From a virus, in the IMG/VR virus record IMGVR_UViG_3300028800_000039, positions 1 to 39,188 of that record: a stretch of DNA of 39,188 nt, one strand, 5' to 3'. Numbering within the stretch: position 1 is the first letter of the stretch; each line of letters opens with the position of its first letter. The translations under genes and the position numbers were made by a program. Below are positions 14,212 to 21,608 of this stretch, in pieces. The notes under the pieces were generated by a model that was given only the letters and a program-made list of their open reading frames with translations, ran no database searches and was not told the DNA's origin.

Positions 14212-14359
14212 AACACTAATCCCAATCCTCAAGACAGTTCACAAGATCCTGATTCGACTCTGTACATTAGTCTGGAGGATCACTTACACCCTAGAAGACA
14301 AGGCGAAAATTCCCATGCCAAAGCCTAAAGAAACCGATTCCGATCCTCTCGACTGGTAG
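14201..14359 (+). CDS. Hypothetical 52-aa protein
   Basis: Overlaps the 3' end of the 49-aa gene by 11 nt. The product, starting MTFKTLIPILKTVHKI, has a basic amphipathic N-terminal half and a charged, proline-containing tail ending SDPLDW. A hydrophobic face (ILIRLCTLVWRI) might bind membrane. Together with its neighbour it sits just before the bidirectional terminator, at the end of the rightward internal-virion operon. A holin-type role cannot be excluded, but nothing shows it. Confidence 0.45.
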   Translation: MTFKTLIPILKTVHKILIRLCTLVWRITYTLEDKAKIPMPKPKETDSDPLDW

Positions 14360-14363
14360 TGCC

Positions 14364-14576
14364 GTGTGTTTCTGCAAGCCAAACCTAGACTCTATCTTCG
14401 AAAAGTACAAAGACGTTAACGCTAAAGACAAATTCGCTCAAGAATGTCAAACTTGGCAGCAATGGTCAGAGCTAATAGACTTGATCGACTGGAAGAACTG
14501 TGAAGAGCCCTGGTTCTGTCCTGACGGCAAAGTCCTCAAACAGCTCATCGAACTAGAAACGTGGATAAACATTTGA
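14364..14576 (+). CDS. Hypothetical 70-aa acidic protein
   Basis: GTG start 4 nt after the previous stop. The acidic, tryptophan-rich product has three cysteines in its first and last thirds (MCFCKPNLDSIFEKY... WKNCEEPWFCPDG). A metal-binding role is possible but unsupported. It is the last rightward gene before the terminator at 14595-14708. Family not recognised. Confidence 0.5.
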   Translation: MCFCKPNLDSIFEKYKDVNAKDKFAQECQTWQQWSELIDLIDWKNCEEPWFCPDGKVLKQLIELETWINI

Positions 14577-14594
14577 AAACATTAGAGCAGCGTA

Positions 14595-14708
14595 AACCAC
14601 TCCCCTCTTCATCCACAAACCCAACACTTTAGTCCCCTCTCCCTATGCCGAGGCACTGACGTGGTGCTAACTGAAATCATGTTATGCAAACAGAAGAGGG
14701 GAGTGGTT
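14595..14708. terminator. Bidirectional terminator-like hairpin with an 82-nt loop
   Basis: AACCACTCCCCTCTTC (14595-14610) pairs perfectly with 14693-14708. The 16-bp stem lies between two converging genes and is followed on the plus strand by a TTTTT run at about 14714. The loop is unusually long (14611-14692), so the stem may instead enclose a small structured RNA. Confidence 0.6.
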
Positions 14709-15070
14709 CACTGTTTTTCAGGCGATGTGTTTTCTTGCACAGGCTGACCTTCTGCGTCGACCAAACCAGCCGCTTGCAATCTTTCCCGCTCTGCTTGTTG
14801 CTCTAGAAAATGTCTTCTGATATTAGAAAAAGCATGCTTGCCATACTCCCGAAGCTGAGCGTCTGTCTCCGCCGATGGCTTTGGCTCTGGCCTAACATTC
14901 TCTGGCTCCTTCTCTCCCTCCTTGACCTCGCCTTCCAGTCGCACATCATTAGTGATATTAACGCTGAACTTCACAGAAGCTGCCTCAAGATGTCTATTTA
15001 TATGTTCACAAGAGGAACACCCTAACATTGTTGCCGTGAGCACTATTGACGATAGCAGTTTGTTTTTCAT
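14708..15070 (-). CDS. Small lipoprotein, possible lysis (spanin-type) protein
   Basis: 120 aa. A signal peptide with basic MKNK, a hydrophobic core (LLSSIVLTATM) and a lipobox-like MLGC makes C18 the likely lipidated residue. The mature part is polar and rich in E, K and P, with a C-terminal helix (RRHFLEQQAERERLQAAG). Outer-membrane lipoprotein spanins have this general form, but no partner i-spanin was found. Its ATG overlaps the stop of the terminase gene (TAATG), so it is translated with TerL. As no endolysin or holin is recognised elsewhere, this is the only lysis candidate I can offer. Confidence 0.6.
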   Translation of the reverse strand: MKNKLLSSIVLTATMLGCSSCEHINRHLEAASVKFSVNITNDVRLEGEVKEGEKEPENVRPEPKPSAETDAQLREYGKHAFSNIRRHFLEQQAERERLQAAGLVDAEGQPVQENTSPEKQ

Positions 15071-16392
15071 TAGAAAAGAACCTTATAATTATTACTTTTA
15101 ATCTCGAAACTCTCTGGACAGTCCGTTAGGTGATTGTAACACAAATGCTTGGGCTTCCTCTCGCTCTTCAAGCCAATGGTGCTAACATAATATCGCAATG
15201 CGTCTACGGCATGATCCTTAACCTTTATAGGCTCTTCACTCTCTGTATATTGCGTATTATCTTTCCACGAATACGAATGTATCTCTTTAATTAGATTTTT
15301 GCATCTGCGCCGAATCTTAAGGTCTCCAGTGCCAAACAGATTGCCAACACTATATATCCCTTGCAGCACAGAACCTCGAACCCTATCTGGCCCCTGATTG
15401 TTGTTGGCTGCCATGACGTTTAGATGGACTCCGCGTCTCTTGGCCTCTTTACGAACCGTCAATATAAACGAAAACGCCGAGCGATCAACGACAACTTCCC
15501 CTATGTTTCTCTCTAAGCAAAAGTCCACACAGTCCAGAGCATTTTCCATCTCAGTCTTGTAATATCCCTCTGCCTTAGAATCAAAATAACGCTCCTCATC
15601 AACCCAAATGCGGGGCCAGCCAGCTAGATCTTGGGCTATAGAGAGGAATACACAGGGATTCTTGGTTCCAAAGTCAACAGCACAACTGTATTTAGGGCTT
15701 ATCGGCTTAGCATTCTCTATAACACAGCTATCATCAAAAGAGGGGAATACCAAGCCTTCACTTTTTGCCCATTCTCCAAGCACGAACCTCTTATACCAAA
15801 CGCCCGTATTAGAGGCCTTCAACGTCCTAATATAATCTTCAGGCAACGATGGATTGTCCTCCAACCTCATGATAAAATGCTTCAGCCCCACTTCTTCTGC
15901 TCTGTCGATGAAATCAGTCTTTAGCCAATGCATAGGGGAGTCAGGGTTCGTTGTGCACATCATGAACGCACCAGGCGGGCTTATACGCTGTATCAATGCT
16001 AAGAAGACCTCTTGTGGCATCTCAGAAACCTCGTCAACTATGCACCCTGAAAACGTGGCTCCTTTGATTTTGCTCTCACATCTAAGATCGCTAGCCCCTA
16101 TACAGTGAAACGTACGGCCGCAAACAAACACCTTGGGCTTGTCCCCCTGTCGATATATCACATTGTGATCACCGAACATCTGCCTAAAAGATCTTATAAC
16201 ATTCCGCTCAATTGTTGCCTGACTCACCCCGACAATACAAAAATCATCGTTCGGAATTCGCTCCATCATTATGGGCACACAAGCCGCAACGTTAGTCGTC
16301 TTTCCGCTACGAACAGAGCCGTCCCAAAGATAGATCTTATGGTTGCTCTCAAGAACATATCTTAAATTATCTATCTGAGCCTTAAATAACAT
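15070..16392 (-). CDS. terL: Terminase large subunit (packaging ATPase/nuclease)
   Basis: 440 aa. The ATPase domain shows Walker A GSVRSGKT (25-32), Walker B CIVDEVSE (117-124) and coupling motif CTTNP (146-150). The RNase H-like nuclease domain has D240 (CAVDFGTKNP), D303 (VVVDRSAF) and D397 (HAVDALRYY). These are the expected residues for cleaving and translocating DNA into proheads. It faces left, away from the capsid genes, and shares a divergent promoter region with the scaffold gene. No small terminase subunit was recognised next to it. Start ATG 16392. Confidence 0.95.
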   Translation of the reverse strand: MLFKAQIDNLRYVLESNHKIYLWDGSVRSGKTTNVAACVPIMMERIPNDDFCIVGVSQATIERNVIRSFRQMFGDHNVIYRQGDKPKVFVCGRTFHCIGASDLRCESKIKGATFSGCIVDEVSEMPQEVFLALIQRISPPGAFMMCTTNPDSPMHWLKTDFIDRAEEVGLKHFIMRLEDNPSLPEDYIRTLKASNTGVWYKRFVLGEWAKSEGLVFPSFDDSCVIENAKPISPKYSCAVDFGTKNPCVFLSIAQDLAGWPRIWVDEERYFDSKAEGYYKTEMENALDCVDFCLERNIGEVVVDRSAFSFILTVRKEAKRRGVHLNVMAANNNQGPDRVRGSVLQGIYSVGNLFGTGDLKIRRRCKNLIKEIHSYSWKDNTQYTESEEPIKVKDHAVDALRYYVSTIGLKSERKPKHLCYNHLTDCPESFEIKSNNYKVLF

Positions 16393-16433
16393 TTAATAAC
16401 GCTTAGTATTAGTTAATATAGATTCCGCTTCAA

Positions 16434-16448
16434 CATAATTGTATTATG
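16434..16448. promoter_or_regulatory. Palindromic operator candidate and -10 box between terL and scaffold
   Basis: CATAAT-TGT-ATTATG is a perfect inverted repeat with 6-bp arms in the 134-bp divergent gap. A perfect TATAAT for the rightward direction follows at 16457-16462. A leftward TTGAAG-N16-TAATAC set can also be drawn. A repressor or activator bound here could control packaging and capsid genes together. Confidence 0.4.
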
Positions 16449-16526
16449 CCCTTTAATATAATTAATGCGTAATAGTGGATTCGCACCCGCTAAACTTCGT
16501 ATCCTGACGTTAAAAGGAAGAACATC

Positions 16527-17231
16527 ATGACGACAAACGTTGACTTAGATTCTGCCCAAACACAGACCGACAAGGAGCTTAACTTCAATCGCTTGAGGGA
16601 AAAAGCTGATCGTCTGGAGAGGGAAAATCAGGAACTAGGGCTAGCACTAAAACAAAGAGCGCGCGCAACTCAGAACGATCTATCTGCCTCTTTACTTAAG
16701 GAAGCGGGCATTAATCACGATGAGCCATTTGTTGAAACCAGCAAGCTCCCCGAACTAATTGCAGCGGTTACCAGACATACAGAAGAGAAAACGCAACAGA
16801 TCGTATCGCAAGCTCTTAACGAATACCAAACCAAGAACATGTTTACCTACATGCAGGCAGAAACTGGTGGGCAATTCTCGAAAACCGTCACTGATGAAGC
16901 TCTAAAGAAACTACAAGAAGAAGAACCCGAGATCATGATCGCCATTTCTGCGCTTGAGAACGACCCAGCGGCTAAAGCCTCATTCTTGTACAAAAAATGC
17001 CTAAGAATAAAAGAACGGGAAGAGAGCGTAAAAAAAGCTAAAGATCGGATCGGCAGCTCTATGCGCATGCACAACGACTACCATCCTACCGCCGAAGCTG
17101 TCACCGATCAGATTGCAGCCCAAGAACTAGCTCTGCAAAATCTGGCTCCCCGAGGAACCAAAGAAAACATACAACAAATCAGAGAAATGATCGCAAAGAT
17201 GCCCAAAACAGGAATCTCTTTGTCTTATTAA
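16527..17231 (+). CDS. Capsid scaffolding protein
   Basis: 234 aa, highly charged and helical, lying directly before the major capsid gene, which is the standard place for a scaffold. Residues ~18-50 form a coiled coil (LREKADRLERENQELGLALK). Helical charged stretches continue to the C-terminus (QQIREMIAKMPKTG), which in scaffolds often binds coat protein. The ribosome site AAAAGGAAGA is strong, as expected for an abundant protein. No protease motif is seen, so it probably leaves or is degraded without self-cleavage. Confidence 0.8.
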   Translation: MTTNVDLDSAQTQTDKELNFNRLREKADRLERENQELGLALKQRARATQNDLSASLLKEAGINHDEPFVETSKLPELIAAVTRHTEEKTQQIVSQALNEYQTKNMFTYMQAETGGQFSKTVTDEALKKLQEEEPEIMIAISALENDPAAKASFLYKKCLRIKEREESVKKAKDRIGSSMRMHNDYHPTAEAVTDQIAAQELALQNLAPRGTKENIQQIREMIAKMPKTGISLSY

Positions 17232-17261
17232 GAAACTTAAACAGAAACCACGACAACGCAC

Positions 17262-18221
17262 ATGACAATTTCAACCAACACCCAGAACTATCCGATAAAT
17301 GTCTACCTAAGCTCAGTAGTTGAGGCTACTCCGACTCAGGACATGAACTTTTCCATGTTTGCCAGGCAACTAGACCTTCCAGAGCGAAGCGGAAACGTTA
17401 TATTGGTCACAAGATTTAATCAGCTTCCTCCCGCTATAGAACCAGTCCAGCCAGCTTCTCCGTCAGGCGACGTTGTAACGCTAACAAACACGATTCTTCC
17501 AACGGCTGTAAACTTATACTCTCAATCGATCTTTATCGACACCCGTTTTGTCCAACAGAATCAGCTTCCAATTCTTACAGAAGCCGCGGTTAGGCTAGCA
17601 GTGAGCATCAGGACTGGTCAAGACATCATGTACGGACTAGCACTACAGAACAATGCCTCTGCATACAACTGTCGTTACGGAACATCTTCTGACTCTCCGA
17701 CAGAGATTAGTGCCCCCGACTTGATGAACGTCTTTACCGTCCTAAAGATTGCTGCTTGTCCTTTTGCTATGCAAGGTAAAGAGGGATCTCTTCAGTTCAA
17801 TACGCAGCCAGTCCAGAACAGTTACTTTGCTCTAGCAAACCATCAGTTGATCCCATCGCTGACGAGTGTTGCAGGCTTTCAGCAAACCATGAGCTACCCT
17901 ATCCAAAACAACGAGCGTGGGCCTGCCGAATTTGGTTCTGCTCCTCCAGGATTCCGCTTCTGGACATCTGCCAACGTTCCCGTCGAGCTGAACGCTTCTG
18001 CGCAAGGAAATACAGTCCTGAATACATTCGTTGGTGGAGGTCTTCCCTACTGCGGTGTTTCTCTAGGGGGAAATGCTCTAGAAACTATCTACAGGCCTCC
18101 TGAGTATTCAAATGCGGCCGGATTACAAATTAGTATCTCTACTAAATCATATTTTGGAACTAGTGTAACACAAAATTTGTGGGTTATTAACATTAGATCA
18201 ACTTCTACTTTCGTAACGTAA
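17262..18221 (+). CDS. Major capsid protein (N4-gp56-like, HK97 fold)
   Basis: 319 aa. The N-terminal region follows the N4-gp56 family pattern: an extended start, then FSMFARQLDLPERSGNVIL (N-arm to E-loop), ILVTRFNQLPPAIEP, and a beta-strand/helix region with SIFIDTRFVQQNQLPILTEA. It sits immediately after the scaffold and before a probable decoration protein. Length and lack of a prodomain fit this family. Assignment is by pattern and position; a structure prediction should show the HK97 fold. Confidence 0.85.
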   Translation: MTISTNTQNYPINVYLSSVVEATPTQDMNFSMFARQLDLPERSGNVILVTRFNQLPPAIEPVQPASPSGDVVTLTNTILPTAVNLYSQSIFIDTRFVQQNQLPILTEAAVRLAVSIRTGQDIMYGLALQNNASAYNCRYGTSSDSPTEISAPDLMNVFTVLKIAACPFAMQGKEGSLQFNTQPVQNSYFALANHQLIPSLTSVAGFQQTMSYPIQNNERGPAEFGSAPPGFRFWTSANVPVELNASAQGNTVLNTFVGGGLPYCGVSLGGNALETIYRPPEYSNAAGLQISISTKSYFGTSVTQNLWVINIRSTSTFVT

Positions 18222-18255
18222 TTAAAGTATCAACACAAACTAAACAAGTAAAAAC

Positions 18256-19317
18256 ATGTCAATCCCTCCTACATCCTCGATCATGAACGGCATCGTGCAA
18301 CCACAAGGCGATACATTAATTATCACCACGACTGGAAGTCCTCTATCGATTCCTTTGACAGGCCCATACACGAGCATCAAGTTATATAACAACACGGCCT
18401 ACGGAACCTCTCCAGGAACACCAGCTATGATAGAAGCTTACTGGAACAACTATATGGCTCAAGGAACAGCACTCATCCTGGAGAACGTAAGTTCCACCGC
18501 AGCCGTTCAAAGCGTCGTAGCCACAAGTGGAGGTATTAGCTTATACAACCAAGCAGCTCCCCCGATCTTTCCTGTGCAAACAAATGGAACGACCATAACG
18601 GCCGCTAACCCTGCTGTGGCATCTATTCCGACTGCTAGTACCAACTTCTCTAATGGACAGACAGTTCGCCTGACCAATGTCGTGGGAGCCCCTCAGCTTA
18701 ATGGATTCTTGTTTACGATTTCTAACGTCACTGGCACTAGCTTCACGATTCCATATCTAGATGCATCGGGATTTGCTGCTGGAGCCACATCTTTTCACGC
18801 CCAGGTTGTGTATCCGCTATCGCAAATAACCTTCCCTGCGAATAACTTAATCACGAAGATAATAACAGGCCTGACCACAACGATACAGCTTGCAGTCACT
18901 CACAACTACTTTGTTGGTCTTGCTCCTGGTGGAGGTAGTGGACAGGTAGACTTGACAATTCCTGCTGAATATGGTGCCCAGGGCCTAAACAGACAAGAAT
19001 ATGGCAACCCCAATCCATGGACAATAACGGCCATAAACACTGTTCTTCCTAACTCGATAACCATCAACGCTAACAGTTCTGGCGTTCTGCCCTTTGCGTT
19101 CCCAACAGCGGCCGTTTGGTCTACTAACAAGCCAACCCCGCCTCAAACAACGCCCTTTGGACAGACCCCCTACAACTATCAAAATGCGTCGCTGTTCAAT
19201 CCCCAGTGGATTCTAGGACTAGGAGCTAACGTCTGCGGAACAGGTGCTGGAACAATCTCTGCTGAGTTGAAAGGAGCTGGCATTATCACCACCTATCCTC
19301 CTCAAATCCCTAGCTAA
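18256..19317 (+). CDS. Virion protein with FCCH-like module, possible capsid decoration
   Basis: 353 aa, rich in T, N, G and P, almost all beta. The segment around 130-160 (GQTVRLTNVVGAPQLNG followed by FTISNVTGTSFTI) matches the FCCH-type beta-barrel motif often found in phage structural proteins. A related module occurs in the tail hub (21609-24077). It directly follows the major capsid gene with a short gap, as decoration or stabilisation proteins usually do. A tail or fibre role is the alternative. Confidence 0.65.
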   Translation: MSIPPTSSIMNGIVQPQGDTLIITTTGSPLSIPLTGPYTSIKLYNNTAYGTSPGTPAMIEAYWNNYMAQGTALILENVSSTAAVQSVVATSGGISLYNQAAPPIFPVQTNGTTITAANPAVASIPTASTNFSNGQTVRLTNVVGAPQLNGFLFTISNVTGTSFTIPYLDASGFAAGATSFHAQVVYPLSQITFPANNLITKIITGLTTTIQLAVTHNYFVGLAPGGGSGQVDLTIPAEYGAQGLNRQEYGNPNPWTITAINTVLPNSITINANSSGVLPFAFPTAAVWSTNKPTPPQTTPFGQTPYNYQNASLFNPQWILGLGANVCGTGAGTISAELKGAGIITTYPPQIPS

Positions 19318-19336
19318 GCAACCACAAGGAAAAATT

Positions 19337-19942
19337 ATGTCAGAAATACATGAACTTGCTAAAGAAGCCAAGGCGCGGGCAAAAGAAATGGGGATAGTCA
19401 AGCCCTGCTCTCCAATAGAGGACTTTGTTCCTGATAGTCCCCAAGAAGAGCTTTACAAGCACAGAGACATTTTTGGGACATTCACAGAGATTTGCTCGAA
19501 GCCAGCCAAAAAGATCTTTCCCTATCAAACAGTGCCTCTACAACGTGGCAAGGTAAGAGATATGACGGAGTCTGACAGAAAAGAATTTGTTTGGCTTCAC
19601 GACTATGTCGAGTGCTATTTACACAGCAACGTTGCTCTTGCTCAAGAGGGGGCTTTTTCAGAATTAACCTTTTGCTACAACCCAACCATTTGGAGCAACA
19701 TGGAGTTTTGGCACATCCCACACTCAACAAAGATATCTGTTCCCCGACACGTCATTCTATGGATCAACAAGACCTGCACGCCCTGCGTATTAAGTTGCAA
19801 AGCCCTGACACCAGAGCAGATAGCAAGCAACATGCACCAAGAACACTATAGCGAATCAGGTAGGTATTTCAAGACAAAGGCTACTCGCCCTCAGTACTAC
19901 TTCACAGCAACACCCTCTCCTGTTGCTAGACTGGCTGGATAA
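19337..19942 (+). CDS. Hypothetical structural-module protein
   Basis: 201 aa. The N-terminus is a basic helix (HELAKEAKARAKEMG). The rest is mixed alpha/beta with seven cysteines and several His/Trp clusters (WSNMEFWHIPHSTKI; NKTCTPCVLSC). No family is recognised. It lies between the decoration-like protein and the adaptor, so a head-completion or assembly role is likely. A metal-binding fold is possible, but no regular zinc motif is clear. Ribosome site CAAGGA upstream of ATG 19337. Confidence 0.6.
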   Translation: MSEIHELAKEAKARAKEMGIVKPCSPIEDFVPDSPQEELYKHRDIFGTFTEICSKPAKKIFPYQTVPLQRGKVRDMTESDRKEFVWLHDYVECYLHSNVALAQEGAFSELTFCYNPTIWSNMEFWHIPHSTKISVPRHVILWINKTCTPCVLSCKALTPEQIASNMHQEHYSESGRYFKTKATRPQYYFTATPSPVARLAG

Positions 19943-19944
19943 CC

Positions 19945-20916
19945 ATGACCGCTACTGCAACTGTAGCACAGTTAATAGACGAAGTGCGTATCAACATAAA
20001 GGGGACTAACGCCTACCAGTACACCGACGACACGATCCTAAACTATATAAACATCTTTGTTACTCAGGACATGCCTCAGAACATTCAGATGTTAAGCTAT
20101 AAGACCTGGTATCGGTTTATCACCCTTGAAAATGTCGATAAGTATGTATTTCCACAGAACCAGTACACAGGCATCTTCGGCAACGTCTATGTCATTGGTA
20201 TCCCCGTCACCACCTATCAAGACCCTGACAGGTTCGCTTTAGACTGGGTGCTCAATAACTTCACGACAACAGCAGGGATGGGCTCTGGGGCTTCCACATA
20301 CTCCATAATGATCCCTTTCCCATCTGTTAGGGGTTACACAGACTTTCTAGGAACCGTATACCCTGGCTTGTATATTTCTGCCGCTAGTGATCAATACACA
20401 AACATGGTTGTCTCTGATAACGGATTAGGAATCCTCCTGAACAGTTCTTCTGAACCATGCGGGACAATTAATTATTTGACTGGAGCTGCAACGGTAACCT
20501 TCCCAAATCCTGTGCCCTCGGGAACGACTATCTATGCCAACACGCAAACCTATCAGAAGGGGCAGCCCAGTGCTTGTCTTTTTTACAACCAAACATTTAC
20601 CATGAGAACCGTTCCCGATAGATCTTATGTTGTCGGCGTTGGGGCTTATGTCAACCCCGTGGCTTATGCGAACACTTCTCAGCCTGTTATCATTAACAAT
20701 ATGTTTAAATATTTTGCCTATGGAACAGCCCGATACATGCTACTAGAACTTAAAGACCTTAGCCAACTCCAAATATTAGACGGCCTGTTCAAAGAGCAAG
20801 AACGCATGTTACTCAGGATTTCCACTAGGCAACGTTTTCAGTCCCGAAGCCCGACCATCTTTAATTCAGGATTCTCGGGGGCTGTCTTTGGCTCTCAGGT
20901 TCCCTACAGCAACTAG
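19945..20916 (+). CDS. Head-tail adaptor protein (P22 gp4-like)
   Basis: 323 aa. The N-terminus TVAQLIDEVRINIKGTNAYQ...YTDDTILNYINIFVTQDMP is the typical opening of podoviral adaptor proteins, in which a helical bundle binds the portal ring. Residues ~85-200 are a beta-rich insertion absent from the short P22 protein (166 aa), and the C-terminus returns to helices (MLLELKDLSQLQILDGLFKE). It is followed by hub-type genes, as in the P22 order gp4-gp10. Role inferred from pattern and position. Confidence 0.65.
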   Translation: MTATATVAQLIDEVRINIKGTNAYQYTDDTILNYINIFVTQDMPQNIQMLSYKTWYRFITLENVDKYVFPQNQYTGIFGNVYVIGIPVTTYQDPDRFALDWVLNNFTTTAGMGSGASTYSIMIPFPSVRGYTDFLGTVYPGLYISAASDQYTNMVVSDNGLGILLNSSSEPCGTINYLTGAATVTFPNPVPSGTTIYANTQTYQKGQPSACLFYNQTFTMRTVPDRSYVVGVGAYVNPVAYANTSQPVIINNMFKYFAYGTARYMLLELKDLSQLQILDGLFKEQERMLLRISTRQRFQSRSPTIFNSGFSGAVFGSQVPYSN

Positions 20917-20939
20917 CAGCAACTAGGACAACAACAATA

Positions 20940-21602
20940 ATGAGAGTCCACGCCACAGCTCCCCGATACCTTCAGCTCAGATCTACGTCCATACAACAAC
21001 TGATGGCTTCGTCAGCTTCAACGACCTGGAGTCCCAACACACCTGCCACTATCAACGAAGCACTCATAGTCTCTGCTCCGAAGATAAACACGAACTTTAA
21101 CACCATTGGAGACGGCTTCTCTCAAGAGCACAATGCCCTAGGGTCGACCACAGACGTAGGCCAGCACATTCAGAGCACCTACATTGTACAAGGAACAACA
21201 CCCGCTGCCGATCCTGTCAATGCGAGACTTTTCTCTGCTCTGGTTGCTACTATTCCTCAGTTATTCTTGCAATATCCCACTGCCGTTGCGGCTAATCCTA
21301 TCCAGTTGACCACTATAGCCGTTCCAAACAACACTTCGTCTGGCGGGGCTTCCATTACCGAGTTCAGCTTCTTGTTAAACTCACAGATAATAAAGATCGG
21401 AGCCATCTCCAACCCAAACAACGGTGCTAGCTTCCAAGTAACCTTTAACACGCCATTCCCGTCGGTAATATCCTTGTTTTCTTGTATGCCAGCGGGGACG
21501 GCTAATCCTGGGGCATATAATGTAACTGGAGTTACCGTCAACGGATTCAGGCTTAATACCGCTGGTCAAGGAGCCTATTGTTACATAGCAATCGGTCAAT
21601 AG
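20940..21602 (+). CDS. Tail-associated protein with gp53-like C-terminal domain
   Basis: 220 aa; a start at Met 22 (21003) is also possible. Residues ~22-100 resemble a short fibre attachment region (NTPATINEALIVSAPKINTN). The C-terminal ~80 residues follow the small beta domain seen at the ends of many tail fibres: FNTPFPSVISLFSCMPAG, then VNGFRLNTAGQGAYCYIAIG. Placed between adaptor and hub, it may be a short tail fibre or needle-like part. A 10-bp duplication (CAGCAACTAG, twice) lies between it and the preceding stop. Confidence 0.6.
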   Translation: MRVHATAPRYLQLRSTSIQQLMASSASTTWSPNTPATINEALIVSAPKINTNFNTIGDGFSQEHNALGSTTDVGQHIQSTYIVQGTTPAADPVNARLFSALVATIPQLFLQYPTAVAANPIQLTTIAVPNNTSSGGASITEFSFLLNSQIIKIGAISNPNNGASFQVTFNTPFPSVISLFSCMPAGTANPGAYNVTGVTVNGFRLNTAGQGAYCYIAIGQ

Positions 21603-21608
21603 GGATTT

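Noticed and set aside
6114-14660. Shared 14-mer GCCGAGGCACTGAC as an attachment or crossover site
   Set aside because: Two copies of a 14-mer at 6114 and about 14647 are suggestive, but the first is coding sequence of the recombinase and no flanking symmetry is seen.
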